This document shows positions 33,995 to 41,792 of a stretch of DNA of 43,301 bases, piece after piece. Under the pieces are notes generated by a model. The model searched no databases and was not told where the DNA came from. It saw nothing but the letters and a program-made list of their open reading frames with translations. Where the stretch lies: positions 1 to 43,301 of the forward strand of contig CANRCQ010000005.1 in the NCBI GenBank assembly GCA_947629145.1. Direction: 5' to 3'. Source of the stretch: an uncultured Clostridia bacterium. GTDB taxonomy: Bacteria > Bacillota > Clostridia > Christensenellales > UBA1242. The translations under genes were made by a program, and so were the position numbers. How positions within the stretch are numbered: position 1 is the first letter of the stretch; every line of letters begins with the position of its first letter.

Positions 33995-35428
33995 ATGAAA
34001 AAATGGGCTAAAATTTTGTGTTGTTTGTCGCTTTTCGTGCTGGTTTTGACAGGATGCTGTGGTGGGTCGGCAACGGTCAGCAACATTCGCAACACTCAAG
34101 AAGGAATAATCTACAATGGAAATATCGCCGCAAGAGTTGGCGATTATCTTTATTTCAGTAATTCTTATCAAAATGACTTCACAAATGATGCTTCTTACAA
34201 AAGCGCAGCATCTGTTGGCTTTTTGGGGCGCGTGAATTTAAACAAATTGAATGCCAAAGACGATGTTCACAGTCCAAAAGAAGTTGGAAATGTCACAAGC
34301 GAAGTTGTAGGAAATGACAACAGTTTCATGTTTGTGCTTGGTCAGTCAATTTATTATGCAACTCCAAACACCCAAATAATTGAAACAGACGACAACGAAT
34401 ATCAACACAATTATCGTTACACAAAACTTTATCGTTCAAATTTAGACGGCAGCAACAAAAAGAATTTTTACACTTCCACTGCCGAAGTAACAGCTATTGA
34501 AGCGGTTAAATTCAACAAAAACTATTATATAATTATGCGCGCAGGAAGTGAACTTTTGGCTGTTAATCTTGCAAATGACAATGTTTATGGGCTTGCTAGT
34601 GACGTGACATCTGTTGCAATTCCAAAAACTATGCAACAGGGCGACAGCACAGGCTTGGCTGACTGGAACGGCTTTATTTACTATACAAAGACTGTTAACG
34701 ACGAGCAGACCGGCACACAAGCCACAGCCGTTGAAAGAATAAGCATTACTGGTGGCACTAAGAAAGAAGTTTATCGTGAAGACGGCAGCGGCAGTGTTTC
34801 ACTTATTGGCAGAGATTGTGACACAATTTTCTATACAGTGAGCAGCAAATCTTACTATTCAAATGTTTCTGGCGATAGTGCAGAAAATGTTGACAGTTTT
34901 GTTGACACAAAAACAGATTTATACAACACTGCTGTGACTGATGTAAGGGCTGTCAAAACAAAAATTATTGAAGAAAATGGAGAGCTGACAAAAACTTTGG
35001 GTTATGTTTTCATGTCTAGTTCTTCTTTGGCTTACAATTTTGGTGGTGAAAATATGGGTGCAGTTGTTATGCAAAATGACACTGAATCCCCACTTTCATC
35101 TTACAAAATCCTTGTTGCGAGCGGCGAAAGTATGTATGTTTCAACCACAAGCGGAATTTACAAAGTTGACCTGTCAAACCTTGCAAAAAATAAAGGAAAA
35201 GCATCTTACACAACTGTTGCAACCATGACAAACATCTATGACGGCGATTTTTATGCTTTTGATGGAAACTATTTGTATGTATATGCAAAACTTCAAGATT
35301 TGCACGCAACCGACAACGAAGATGACACACTTACATCAACAGACGAAACATATTATCTCTATCAAGTTCACATCCAAAGTGGAAAATTCCAACTTTTAAG
35401 TTATGTAGATGAAAGAAAAACAAAATAA
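33995..35428 (+). CDS. DUF5050-like beta-propeller lipoprotein
   Basis: 477 residues. Signal with lipobox VLTGC (Cys about residue 21), so anchored outside the cell. The body has repeated units of strands in the style G-D-Y-L-Y-F, N-G-F-I-Y-Y, D-T-I-F-Y-T, D-G-N-Y-L-Y-V, each near a segment on parameters or values (TKLYRSNLDGSNKKNFYTS, VERISITGGTKKEVYREDG, YKVDLSNLA). That matches the DUF5050/propeller-type lipoproteins common in Clostridia. No catalytic residues seen; a ligand-binding or scaffold role is inferred. Single-gene unit with promoter before and hairpin terminator after. Confidence 0.75.
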   Translation: MKKWAKILCCLSLFVLVLTGCCGGSATVSNIRNTQEGIIYNGNIAARVGDYLYFSNSYQNDFTNDASYKSAASVGFLGRVNLNKLNAKDDVHSPKEVGNVTSEVVGNDNSFMFVLGQSIYYATPNTQIIETDDNEYQHNYRYTKLYRSNLDGSNKKNFYTSTAEVTAIEAVKFNKNYYIIMRAGSELLAVNLANDNVYGLASDVTSVAIPKTMQQGDSTGLADWNGFIYYTKTVNDEQTGTQATAVERISITGGTKKEVYREDGSGSVSLIGRDCDTIFYTVSSKSYYSNVSGDSAENVDSFVDTKTDLYNTAVTDVRAVKTKIIEENGELTKTLGYVFMSSSSLAYNFGGENMGAVVMQNDTESPLSSYKILVASGESMYVSTTSGIYKVDLSNLAKNKGKASYTTVATMTNIYDGDFYAFDGNYLYVYAKLQDLHATDNEDDTLTSTDETYYLYQVHIQSGKFQLLSYVDERKTK

Positions 35429-35445
35429 TATGAAAAATTTTAACG

Positions 35446-35508
35446 AAAAAAGAGTGTTCTAAAAAAGCACTCTTTTTTTCGTCATTCTGAGCCGAAGGCG
35501 AAGAATCT
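35446..35508 (+). repeat. Terminator plus GTCATTCTGAG repeat, copy 1
   Basis: AAAAAAGAGTG / CACTCTTTTTTT hairpin terminates the DUF5050-like gene and runs directly into CGTCATTCTGAGCCGAAGG and on to AGAATCT. The same block recurs at 35943-36000. Confidence 0.85.
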
Positions 35509-35567
35509 CTTGAGATGTTTCGCGCGGCGCTCAACATGACGCATGACAAAACCTGCATTTTGGCTTG

Positions 35568-35591
35568 TTTTTGCCACTGATATGGCAAAAA
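35568..35591. repeat. Perfect hairpin TTTTTGCCA / TGGCAAAAA
   Basis: Nine-base arms separated by CTGATA. Intrinsic-terminator-like shape but no gene ends nearby. Confidence 0.7.
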
Positions 35592-35730
35592 GCGGCGCTT
35601 GGGCATTTGGTTTTGTCCTTTTTTTCGCGCCAAACGAAAATCGCAGCAATGCTTGGCGATTTTGCGCGACTACTGTGGTGATTTATATTGTGGCAAAATT
35701 CCGCTGGACATTTTGCTGGCGGCCAAAGCA

Positions 35731-35887
35731 CCATCTGGTTTTTGAGAGCGGACACCGGCAAAAACTGCATTTGTTGCTCATTTTTGACTGCGTCAAAAAG
35801 TATCGCCTAATGATTTGTTTTTGCCTTTTCCCCAAAAGTATCAAGCACTTTTGGGGTGCCCCAAGAAAGCCTACAAAAACCAGATGG
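35731..35887. repeat. MITE-like unit bounded by 14-base inverted repeats
   Basis: CCATCTGGTTTTTG at 35731-35744 and its exact reverse complement at 35874-35887 enclose a 157-base segment with an inner hairpin CCCCAAAAGT / ACTTTTGGGG (35830-35856). No transposase is encoded and no target duplication could be established. Confidence 0.55.
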
Positions 35888-35942
35888 ATTTTTTTATATA
35901 TGAAGTTTATATTTAAAGTATGGATGCGTAAGTAAAGTGTTT

Positions 35943-36026
35943 AGAGTGTTTTTTAAAACACTCTTTTTTTCGTCATTCTGAGCCGAAGGCGAAGAATCTA
36001 GATCCTTCGTTGCACTCAGGATGACG
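35943..36026. repeat. Terminator plus GTCATTCTGAG repeat, copy 2
   Basis: AGAGTGTTTT / AAAACACTCT hairpin with T7, then the block shared with 35446-35508. CGTCATTCTGAG (35971-35982) pairs with CTCAGGATGACG (36015-36026) over 12 bases with one wobble, so the copy forms a large hairpin. Confidence 0.8.
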
Positions 36027-36120
36027 GATGAAAAGTCTGCCAGGATGACGGATGAAAAGTCTGCCAGGATGACGGATGAAAAGTCTGCTAAGATGATGAA
36101 TGAAAGTTTGTCAGGATGAC
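36018..36120. repeat. 24-base tandem repeat, about 4.3 copies
   Basis: Unit AGGATGACGGATGAAAAGTC plus TGCC; exact at 36018-36041, 36042-36065 and (last base differing) 36066-36089, a diverged copy at 36090-36112, then a partial copy ending seven bases before the rubrerythrin stop. It grows out of the 3' arm of the adjacent hairpin element. Confidence 0.9.
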
Positions 36121-36126
36121 ATTGCA

Positions 36127-36723
36127 TTATGAGTGAAGTTCGTTTTCTAAATCAATGATGATATAGCCTTGTGGCATAGAACAAAGTGGGCATTGTTTAA
36201 AGCCTTCTTTTGAAAACTCAACATAGCCACAGTTTGAGCATTTCCATTCTGTTTTTTCGTTTCTTTTATACATTTTATGTGAATTATACAAGTCCGCAAG
36301 ATATTTTAAAATTTGATGATGGGTTGACTCCACATTCGCGACCATTTCAAAGGTTTTTGCAACATCCGTAAAACCTTCGTCACGAGCAATCCTTGCAAAA
36401 CTTGGATAGATGTTGTTTGCTTCGCTTTCTTCAATTTTGCTTTCTTCCAAAAGGCTGTTGGAAAGCTGGGGCATATCAAATGGATAGCCTGCTTCGATTG
36501 AGATGTTTTTCACATTTCCGCCACCAAGTTCTATGATATAATCATAAAAGACTTTTGCGTGCGCCATTTCGTTTTTTGCAAGTGTTTTCATTGTGTCGGA
36601 AAGGTATTTTTGTTGGTCTGCAAGTGCCATTTTTGACATAAATTGATACCTTGCACCTGCTTGGCATTCGGCGGCAAAAGAGCGCGCCAAGTTTGATTTT
36701 GTTACACTGTCATTAAAATTCAT
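36127..36723 (-). CDS. Rubrerythrin (diiron plus rubredoxin domains)
   Basis: 198 residues, ATG 36723 after AAGGAG. Ferritin-like four-helix part: ESAAECQAGARY-type first helix (AAECQAGARYQF, Glu ligand near residue 19), KNEMAHAKVF with Glu and His ligands near 51-54, then RIARDEGFTDVAKTFEMVANVESTHHQILKYL with further Glu and His ligands near 116-135. C-terminal rubredoxin-like zinc/iron ribbon: CSNCGY and CPLC near residues 162-181. It reduces hydrogen peroxide in anaerobes, taking electrons through the rubredoxin site. Length and layout are standard. Single gene; the downstream repeats begin seven bases beyond its stop. Confidence 0.93.
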   Translation of the reverse strand: MNFNDSVTKSNLARSFAAECQAGARYQFMSKMALADQQKYLSDTMKTLAKNEMAHAKVFYDYIIELGGGNVKNISIEAGYPFDMPQLSNSLLEESKIEESEANNIYPSFARIARDEGFTDVAKTFEMVANVESTHHQILKYLADLYNSHKMYKRNEKTEWKCSNCGYVEFSKEGFKQCPLCSMPQGYIIIDLENELHS

Positions 36724-36775
36724 AAAATTCTCCTTTTACAAACTTAATATTGCCATAAAATTCATGTTTAAACAT

Positions 36776-36804
36776 TTGCTTTTTTTATAAAATTTGTTTA
36801 AAAT
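36776..36804 (+). promoter_or_regulatory. Promoter of the CYTH-like gene
   Basis: TTGCTT (36776-36781), 17-base spacer, TAAAAT (36799-36804). GGAGGGG at 36813-36819 precedes ATG 36824, giving a leader of only about a dozen bases. Confidence 0.55.
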
Positions 36805-36823
36805 ATAATCATGGAGGGGAAGT

Positions 36824-37612
36824 ATGTTCCTTGGAGATAAGGGAAAGCCTAGTGAATTTGAAAATGTTAGAATGAATTATGACATCATTATTGACAATGA
36901 AAAGTTCACAATTCAAAAGATGATGCACAGGCTTGGGTTTTACACGATATACAGTGATGGAAAAATTAAGACAACAGAGATTGTCTATGACACTGACAAA
37001 AAACTGCTTTCTGGGGCAGGGCTTTATCTTCGCAAAAAAATCACTGCGGAGAGGACTTACTTTTCACTTGTTCGCGTCAGCTCAATGAGCAACATTCAAA
37101 ACAGAGAGAAAAAGTCTTTCTTGGGAGAGTGTGAAACTAACGACCAGCCAAGTGAATTTCCTGTGCAAATTGCTGACGGAATCAACAGAATTTTCAACAA
37201 CTTATTTACAATCAACATGGTGGATGTTGTAAAACACTGCACTCCATATCTTAGAATTGACATAACTGGCAATAGATATAAAATTGTAAGTGGAACAGGT
37301 TATGAAGTGGAAATGGCTTTTGAAAATCTTAAAATAAAGGATTTTCGCACTGGGAGAAAGGCTAAAAAGCGCAATTTCACAATTGAAATGAACAATGACC
37401 CAAACTACGCGCATGAAAGAGAGCAGATTATGGACTGTATTGAAAGATATTGCAAAGAGATGCTTTTTGTAAATCGCAATCGCTTTGAAATCGCAGAAGT
37501 TGCGGTTAAAGTGCCAGAAGTTCCTGTGGATAAAGACGGCAATCCAATAGCAGTTAAGAAAAAGACCAAGAAAGATTTGAAAAAACAAACAATGAATGAA
37601 CAAAACGGCTAA
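36824..37612 (+). CDS. CYTH-like domain protein
   Basis: 262 residues, no signal or membrane segment. EIVYDTDKKLLSGAGLYLRKK (residues about 52-72) matches the CYTH signature in which a Tyr-Asp-Thr is followed by a Leu-rich turn and L-x-x-R, and basic residues that would line a triphosphate tunnel follow (RTYFSLVRVSS, then YEVEMAFENLKIKDFRTGRKAKKRNFTIEM). The usual N-terminal E-x-E-x-K metal motif is not clear here (NYDIIIDNEKF), so catalytic activity (inorganic triphosphatase or adenylyl cyclase type) is doubtful. The C-terminus is a Lys-rich tail (KKKTKKDLKKQT). The last codon lies inside the terminator stem. Confidence 0.6.
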   Translation: MFLGDKGKPSEFENVRMNYDIIIDNEKFTIQKMMHRLGFYTIYSDGKIKTTEIVYDTDKKLLSGAGLYLRKKITAERTYFSLVRVSSMSNIQNREKKSFLGECETNDQPSEFPVQIADGINRIFNNLFTINMVDVVKHCTPYLRIDITGNRYKIVSGTGYEVEMAFENLKIKDFRTGRKAKKRNFTIEMNNDPNYAHEREQIMDCIERYCKEMLFVNRNRFEIAEVAVKVPEVPVDKDGNPIAVKKKTKKDLKKQTMNEQNG

Positions 37613-37629
37613 ATTTAGTCGTTTTTTTA
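37602..37629 (+). terminator. Terminator overlapping the CYTH-like gene stop
   Basis: AAACGGCTAA / TTAGTCGTTT with one G-T pair and a T tail; the stop TAA (37610-37612) is part of the stem. Confidence 0.8.
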
Positions 37630-37674
37630 TTTTATGCTTGTCCTTAAAATAGATTTACACGCATAGAATATAGG

Positions 37675-39144
37675 GTGAAAAAGAAACTTGGATTTTTTAC
37701 TAAACTTTCATATGGTGTGGGCAATTTGGGCTATGGTTCAATGGGGCAGACTGTCAACAGCATGATTATGTTTTTTGGCACAAGTGTTTTAAAAATTCCT
37801 GCAATCTGGGTGGGGATGACAATTGCAATCACTTCACTTTGGGATGGGCTTTCCGACCCTGTGATAGGCTATCTTTCCGACCGAACACGCAGCAAGTTTT
37901 TTGGGCGCAGACTTGGGCATATGCTTTTTGCATCTTTTGCACTTTCAATCAACAACATTTTGCTTTGGCTTTGTCCACAAAGCAGTGCGCTTGGAATGTG
38001 TGCGTGGCTTTTGATTTTTCTTCTACTTCAAGAAACTTTCAACACATTTTTTGCTACGCCATATTCTGCACTTTGCATTGATATTGCGCCAGACTACAAC
38101 GACCAAACAAAAACACAGGGCTTTAAAACGGTGTTTTATATTTTTGGACTTATCTTGCCAAGCATCTTGATGTATTCGCTTATGCCATCAGGGGCATCTG
38201 GGCAATTTTCACGAGAAGGCTATCTCAACATTGCCTATGTCAACTCTGCGCTTGTGCTTGTGTGTGGGCTTATCACAATAATAGGCACAAGAAGGCGTGT
38301 GAGAAGTATGCCACATTACAGCGAAGCAATAATTGAAATAGATAAAAGCGAAAAAATATCAAAAAATGACGAAAAAATTCAAAAAAAATGCAAAAAAAGT
38401 GGAAAATTGTCGAAAATTATGTCTGGATATGTTGATACTTTCAAAAAGAAAGATTTTAGAACGGTTATGCTGGGCTATTCAGTTTCGCTTATTGCATCCG
38501 TGTTTATCACTTCGGTTGGAATGCACCTTTTCACATTTTGCTATCACTTCACAAGCGTGCAAATTTCTTCGCTTATGATTTGTTTCTTTGGCGGAGCAAT
38601 CCTTTCTCAACTTGTCTGGGTTAACGTTGTCAAAAAATATGACAAAAAACAAACGCTTATTTTTGCGCTTAGTGTCATGCTTTTTGGAATAGCCATGGCA
38701 AGCATAACTTTTCTTTTTCGCCTTTACACCACAAGCGACAAAATTTTTGTGTATGTGCTTTTGTGTCTGTTTGTGTGCGGAATTGGCTCTGGGGCGCTTT
38801 ATTCTCTTCCACATTCCATGTATGCGGATGTTGTCACAATGGACGCAATAAAAACTGGACAGAATAATGCTGGGCGATATACTGGCTATTACACATTCAC
38901 CTACAATTTTTCAAATTCAATCGCACTTTTATTTATAGGATTTTTGCTTGATTTTATTAAATTTGATGCATCACAACCTGTTCAGGCGCTGTCCGTTCAA
39001 TCAGGGCTTGGAAAAATTGTCTTTTTCGGCAGTGCCATTGCAATCACGTGCGCAATCATAATTTTTTCCAAATATTCACTTAAAAGAGCGGATGTTTTGA
39101 AAGTTCAAATTGAAGCAAATGAAACCCCAAACGAAAAAAAATAA
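37675..39144 (+). CDS. GPH-family (MelB-like) sugar:cation symporter
   Basis: 489 residues with about twelve membrane helices. GTG 37675 is used; AGG directly before it and a TAGAAT at 37664-37669 make this start close to, or at, the transcript end. The family signature is clear between helices 2 and 3: WDGLSDPVIGYLSDRTRSKFFGRRLG, which in MelB proteins includes the Asp residues for cation coupling and the cytoplasmic R-x-x-G-R-R loop. A central Lys-rich cytoplasmic loop at about residues 205-250 (SEKISKNDEKIQKKCKKSGKLSK) splits the two six-helix halves and is longer than usual. Substrate not deducible. Directly followed by a MarR-type gene that may regulate it. Confidence 0.85.
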   Translation: MKKKLGFFTKLSYGVGNLGYGSMGQTVNSMIMFFGTSVLKIPAIWVGMTIAITSLWDGLSDPVIGYLSDRTRSKFFGRRLGHMLFASFALSINNILLWLCPQSSALGMCAWLLIFLLLQETFNTFFATPYSALCIDIAPDYNDQTKTQGFKTVFYIFGLILPSILMYSLMPSGASGQFSREGYLNIAYVNSALVLVCGLITIIGTRRRVRSMPHYSEAIIEIDKSEKISKNDEKIQKKCKKSGKLSKIMSGYVDTFKKKDFRTVMLGYSVSLIASVFITSVGMHLFTFCYHFTSVQISSLMICFFGGAILSQLVWVNVVKKYDKKQTLIFALSVMLFGIAMASITFLFRLYTTSDKIFVYVLLCLFVCGIGSGALYSLPHSMYADVVTMDAIKTGQNNAGRYTGYYTFTYNFSNSIALLFIGFLLDFIKFDASQPVQALSVQSGLGKIVFFGSAIAITCAIIIFSKYSLKRADVLKVQIEANETPNEKK

Positions 39145-39180
39145 TTTGTTTATTTTTATATAACTTTTTGCATAAAATAG

Positions 39181-39209
39181 TTGCAAAAATAAAAAGAATT
39201 ATATATAAT
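39181..39209 (+). promoter_or_regulatory. Promoter giving a near-leaderless marR mRNA
   Basis: TTGCAA (39181-39186), 17-base spacer, TATAAT (39204-39209), then GATTGTGT and ATG 39218. The predicted start is within two bases of the ATG and no Shine-Dalgarno sequence is present. Confidence 0.75.
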
Positions 39210-39217
39210 GATTGTGT

Positions 39218-39601
39218 ATGAAAAATGCAGACAGGCTTCTTGAAATAGAAGCGTTAACGGAAAATTTAACAAAACACCTTGCAAACAATAATCTACTTAA
39301 AATAAAGGTGCTGTATTTTATATCACAATATGAAAATTTGTCTGTCAGCATGATTATTGACAAACTTGGAATAAAGAAATCCAACTTTGCGCTTATGGCA
39401 AAACAACTTGAAGATGAAGGGCTTATCTGTTCTAAACAGGGCGAAATTGACAAGCGATGTCGCCTTATGACGCTCACTAAAAAAGGCAAGGAAGAACTTG
39501 CAATGTATCTTTCAAATCTTAATAATTGTTTTAAAGATATGAATGGCGAAATTGAAAGCGCAATTGAAGTTCTTGTCAATTATTTGAATAAAAAAATATA
39601 A
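39218..39601 (+). CDS. MarR-family winged-helix regulator
   Basis: 127 residues; ATG 39218 rather than TTG 39212, on the basis of the promoter position. Helix-turn-helix LSVSMIIDKLGIKKSNFALMAKQLEDEGL (about residues 43-72) followed by the wing, EIDKRCRLMTLTKKGKEEL, with the Asp-x-Arg wing tip of MarR proteins. Flanking helices form the dimer interface. Regulates an unknown set of genes, probably including a neighbour (the symporter upstream or its own promoter). The cysS gene follows after 45 bases and may be co-transcribed. Confidence 0.85.
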   Translation: MKNADRLLEIEALTENLTKHLANNNLLKIKVLYFISQYENLSVSMIIDKLGIKKSNFALMAKQLEDEGLICSKQGEIDKRCRLMTLTKKGKEELAMYLSNLNNCFKDMNGEIESAIEVLVNYLNKKI

Positions 39602-39646
39602 AAAACGCAAAAAAATCACAAAAAAAACAAATTTTTGGAGTAAAAA

Positions 39647-41002
39647 ATGTTGAAATTTTATAATTCACTTACAAGGCGTGAAGAAGTTGTTTCGCCTTTT
39701 GATAAAAAAGTGATAAGAATGTATTCTTGCGGCCCAACCGTTTATTATTACCCACACATAGGAAATTTTCGTGCCTATCTTTTTATGGACAACATTCGCC
39801 GCGTGTTGAAATATAACGGATTTAAAATTGACGGAGTTATGAACATAACAGATGTTGGACATATGACTTCGGATGCTGACGAAGGCGAAGACAAGATGCT
39901 TGTTGCAAGCCAAAGAGAACACAAAAGCCCATGGGAAGTTGCAAAATTTTACACAGATATTTTCATGAAAGATGCAAAGGCGCTTAATATCGACCTTCCA
40001 GAACATATTGTCCCAGCAACATCCGTGATAAAAGAGATGATTGTTTTCGTGGAAGGGCTTTTGAAAAAAGGCTTTGCATATGAAACAAGCAAGGGCATCT
40101 ATTTTGATATTGAAAAATTCCCTGAATATGGCGCACTTTCCGGCATGGACATCCGCGAAAAACTTGCTGGGGCGCGCATTGATGTTGACGAAGAGAAACA
40201 TTCGCCATATGATTTTGTGCTTTGGGTTAAAGCTCCAAAGGAACATATTATGCAGTGGGAAAGCCCTTGGGGAATGGGCTATCCAGGGTGGCACATCGAA
40301 TGTTCCGTGATTGGAGACAAATATCTTGGACAGCATATCGATATTCACACAGGTGGAGTTGACCATAAACCTGTTCATCATGAAAATGAGATTGCACAAA
40401 GCAACTGTTTTTACGGACACCAGGTTGTGAAAATGTGGATGCACCTTGAATTTTTGCAAGTTGATGGCGGAAAGATGAGCAAAAGCCTTGGAAATATCTA
40501 CACACTTGCAGACCTTGAAAAACGCGGTTATAGTGCGGAAGATTTTAGATTTTTCTATTTTCTTGCACATTATTCAAAACAACAAAATTTCACTTTTGAC
40601 GCGCTCGATATGGCAAAAAATACATTAAAAAGCATTAAAAACCTTGTAAAAGAGCATCAAAAAGGCGAAAAAACACTTGATACAAGCGAATTTGAGCAAG
40701 AATTTTTGGACTCAATCAATGACAATTTGAATATGCCAAAGGCGATTGCGTGTGTGCAAAGAATGTTGAAACAAGAAAGAAGCAAAGATGTATATCAAAC
40801 ATTTTTGAAGTTTAATCAAGTTTTAGGCATTAAACTTGAAGATGAAGATGTGCCACAAGAGATAGCGGCCCTTGCCCAAAAGCGTTGGCAAGCAAAAAAG
40901 GACAAAAATTTTGCCCTTGCAGACGAACTTCGCATGAAAATTGACAGCCTTGGGTTTGTTGTAAAAGACAGCAAAGACGGATATGAAATTATAAAAAAGT
41001 GA
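39647..41002 (+). CDS. cysS: Cysteinyl-tRNA synthetase
   Basis: 451 residues, ATG 39647 after TTTGGAG. Class I aminoacyl-tRNA synthetase: CGPTVYYYPHIGNFR (residues 27-41) has a zinc-binding Cys and the HIGH-type motif (HIGN); GWHIECSVI supplies the second Cys ligand; HTGGVDHKPVHHENE (near 234-248) provides the His and Glu zinc ligands; GGKMSKSLGN (near 276-285) is the KMSKS loop. The C-terminal anticodon-binding helices end in QAKKDKNFALADELRMKIDSLGFVVKDSKDGYEI, the standard CysRS tail. Charges tRNA-Cys. Length is typical. Shares a bidirectional terminator with the opposing gene. Confidence 0.97.
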   Translation: MLKFYNSLTRREEVVSPFDKKVIRMYSCGPTVYYYPHIGNFRAYLFMDNIRRVLKYNGFKIDGVMNITDVGHMTSDADEGEDKMLVASQREHKSPWEVAKFYTDIFMKDAKALNIDLPEHIVPATSVIKEMIVFVEGLLKKGFAYETSKGIYFDIEKFPEYGALSGMDIREKLAGARIDVDEEKHSPYDFVLWVKAPKEHIMQWESPWGMGYPGWHIECSVIGDKYLGQHIDIHTGGVDHKPVHHENEIAQSNCFYGHQVVKMWMHLEFLQVDGGKMSKSLGNIYTLADLEKRGYSAEDFRFFYFLAHYSKQQNFTFDALDMAKNTLKSIKNLVKEHQKGEKTLDTSEFEQEFLDSINDNLNMPKAIACVQRMLKQERSKDVYQTFLKFNQVLGIKLEDEDVPQEIAALAQKRWQAKKDKNFALADELRMKIDSLGFVVKDSKDGYEIIKK

Positions 41003-41027
41003 AGAGAGAAAAAGTGAAAAGAAGTGG
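40997..41027 (+). repeat. Purine-rich repeat, copy A
   Basis: Contains GTGAAGAGAGAAAAA followed by GTGAAAAG; the same words occur in the tract at 41713-41760 on the other side of the RyR-like gene. Confidence 0.6.
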
Positions 41028-41087
41028 TGGATTAAAAATAAAGAAACATCATGGAAAGTGAAAAAATTGGAAAATTTATAAAAAATA

Positions 41088-41111
41088 AAAAGCAGTTTTA
41101 CAACTGCTTTT
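41088..41111. terminator. Bidirectional terminator between cysS and the opposing gene
   Basis: AAAAGCAGTT / AACTGCTTTT perfect stem with TTAC loop, T or A runs on both sides; it ends at the stop codon of the minus-strand gene. Confidence 0.9.
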
Positions 41112-41628
41112 ATTTTCTCATTTCAGGATTTGTGTTTTTGTTTTTTAAGCCTGGCAATGTTTGCTGAATTTCTGCATCCAATATTTGCTCCATTGTTTCA
41201 ATGCCAATATAATATTGAGCTAAATCTTTATTCTGCTCATTTTTTGGCAAATCCACAAATGGAACATCAAGTTCTCCGCCTTTTGCCCAATCATTTCTTT
41301 TAAGCCATTCTGTGTGAATTATTTCTCCAACTTCGTCAATGGAATAATCTTTGTCACTTTCAAGAACTTCTGCAACAACTTCTGCTGCTGCTTTGTTTTC
41401 TACTTGCCAGTCTGCACTCAACTGCTGATATGTTGAATTTGCAATATCAATTTCAACAACTCCCTCATTTATGCGGACATTTGCAGGGAGATTTTCTAAA
41501 TCAAGTTTTAATATAAAACTTTCGTCTTTTACTTTCTTCCATCTAGGCTCATAAACTCCGGTTTCAGTTAAGCGAGTTTTACGCCAATCTTCATGTAATT
41601 TTGAAGCAATTTGTTCTGCTAATTTCAT
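41110..41628 (-). CDS. RyR-domain-like hypothetical protein
   Basis: 172 residues, ATG 41628 with AAAGGAG upstream. No signal or membrane segment. N-terminal half: ASKLHEDWRKTRLTETGVYEPRWKKVKDE and a strand series. The second half has IHTEWLKRNDWAKGGELDVPFVDLPKNEQNKDLAQYYIGIETM, a spacing of Trp, Pro-Phe, Leu-Pro and Lys-Asp that resembles the small RyR domain found in bacterial and phage proteins. The domain's function in bacteria is uncertain, possibly binding ADP-ribose-type or nucleotide ligands. Single-gene unit with its own TTGACA/TATGAT promoter, flanked on both sides by purine-rich repeats. Confidence 0.6.
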   Translation of the reverse strand: MKLAEQIASKLHEDWRKTRLTETGVYEPRWKKVKDESFILKLDLENLPANVRINEGVVEIDIANSTYQQLSADWQVENKAAAEVVAEVLESDKDYSIDEVGEIIHTEWLKRNDWAKGGELDVPFVDLPKNEQNKDLAQYYIGIETMEQILDAEIQQTLPGLKNKNTNPEMRK

Positions 41629-41654
41629 ATAAATTCTCTCCTTTTACTAATTAT

Positions 41655-41683
41655 ATCATACAGCATAATCATCAAAATGTCAA
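41655..41683 (-). promoter_or_regulatory. Promoter of the RyR-like gene
   Basis: On the minus strand TTGACA (41683-41678), 17-base spacer, TATGAT (41660-41655). Confidence 0.8.
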
Positions 41684-41712
41684 TTTTTAAACTGTTTTTA
41701 TACTTATATTTT

Positions 41713-41760
41713 GAAAGTGAAGGGGAAAAAGTGAAAAGTAAAGAGTGAAGAGAGAAAAAT
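41713..41760 (+). repeat. Purine-rich repeat, copy B
   Basis: GAAAGTGAAGGGGAAAAAGT followed by a second GTGAAGAGAGAAAAA; almost no pyrimidines except T. See copy A at 40997-41027. Confidence 0.6.
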
Positions 41761-41762
41761 AA

Positions 41763-41789
41763 AAAAATCCAGACTTGCGCTGGATTTTT
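41763..41789 (-). terminator. Terminator hairpin of the degenerate tRNA-Glu element
   Basis: AAAAATCCAG / CTGGATTTTT with an ACTTGCG loop, directly abutting the GGTGACC remnant of a tRNA-Glu 3' end. Same arrangement as 42009-42040 beside the intact tRNA. Confidence 0.85.
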
Positions 41790-41792
41790 CTT

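Larger units (their letters stand above)
35429..36126. other. Repeat-rich non-coding island of 698 bases
   Basis: No supported gene. A long plus-strand frame (35543-35935) has no ribosome binding site and follows the repeats. The DNA is richer in GC than its surroundings and contains two copies of a terminator plus GTCATTCTGAG element, several perfect hairpins (35568-35591, 35830-35856), a 14-base inverted repeat (35731-35744 with 35874-35887) and a 24-base tandem array (36018-36120). Confidence 0.7.

Noticed and set aside
35543-35935. 130-codon plus-strand frame
   Set aside because: No ribosome binding site, composition of hydrophobic and aromatic residues without domain order, and it runs through hairpins and an inverted-repeat unit.
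36018-36120. CRISPR array
   Set aside because: Units are contiguous with no spacers between them and no cas genes are present.
35894-36127. Minus-strand frame with ILADFSSV repeats
   Set aside because: It is the translation of the 24-base tandem array and the GTCATTCTGAG element; no start signal.
39602-39646. T-box leader for cysS
   Set aside because: Only 45 bases precede the gene and no specifier or antiterminator structure fits.
39665-40570. 301-codon minus-strand frame inside cysS
   Set aside because: Shadow frame: it lies entirely on the opposite strand of a clear cysteinyl-tRNA synthetase and has no domain pattern.
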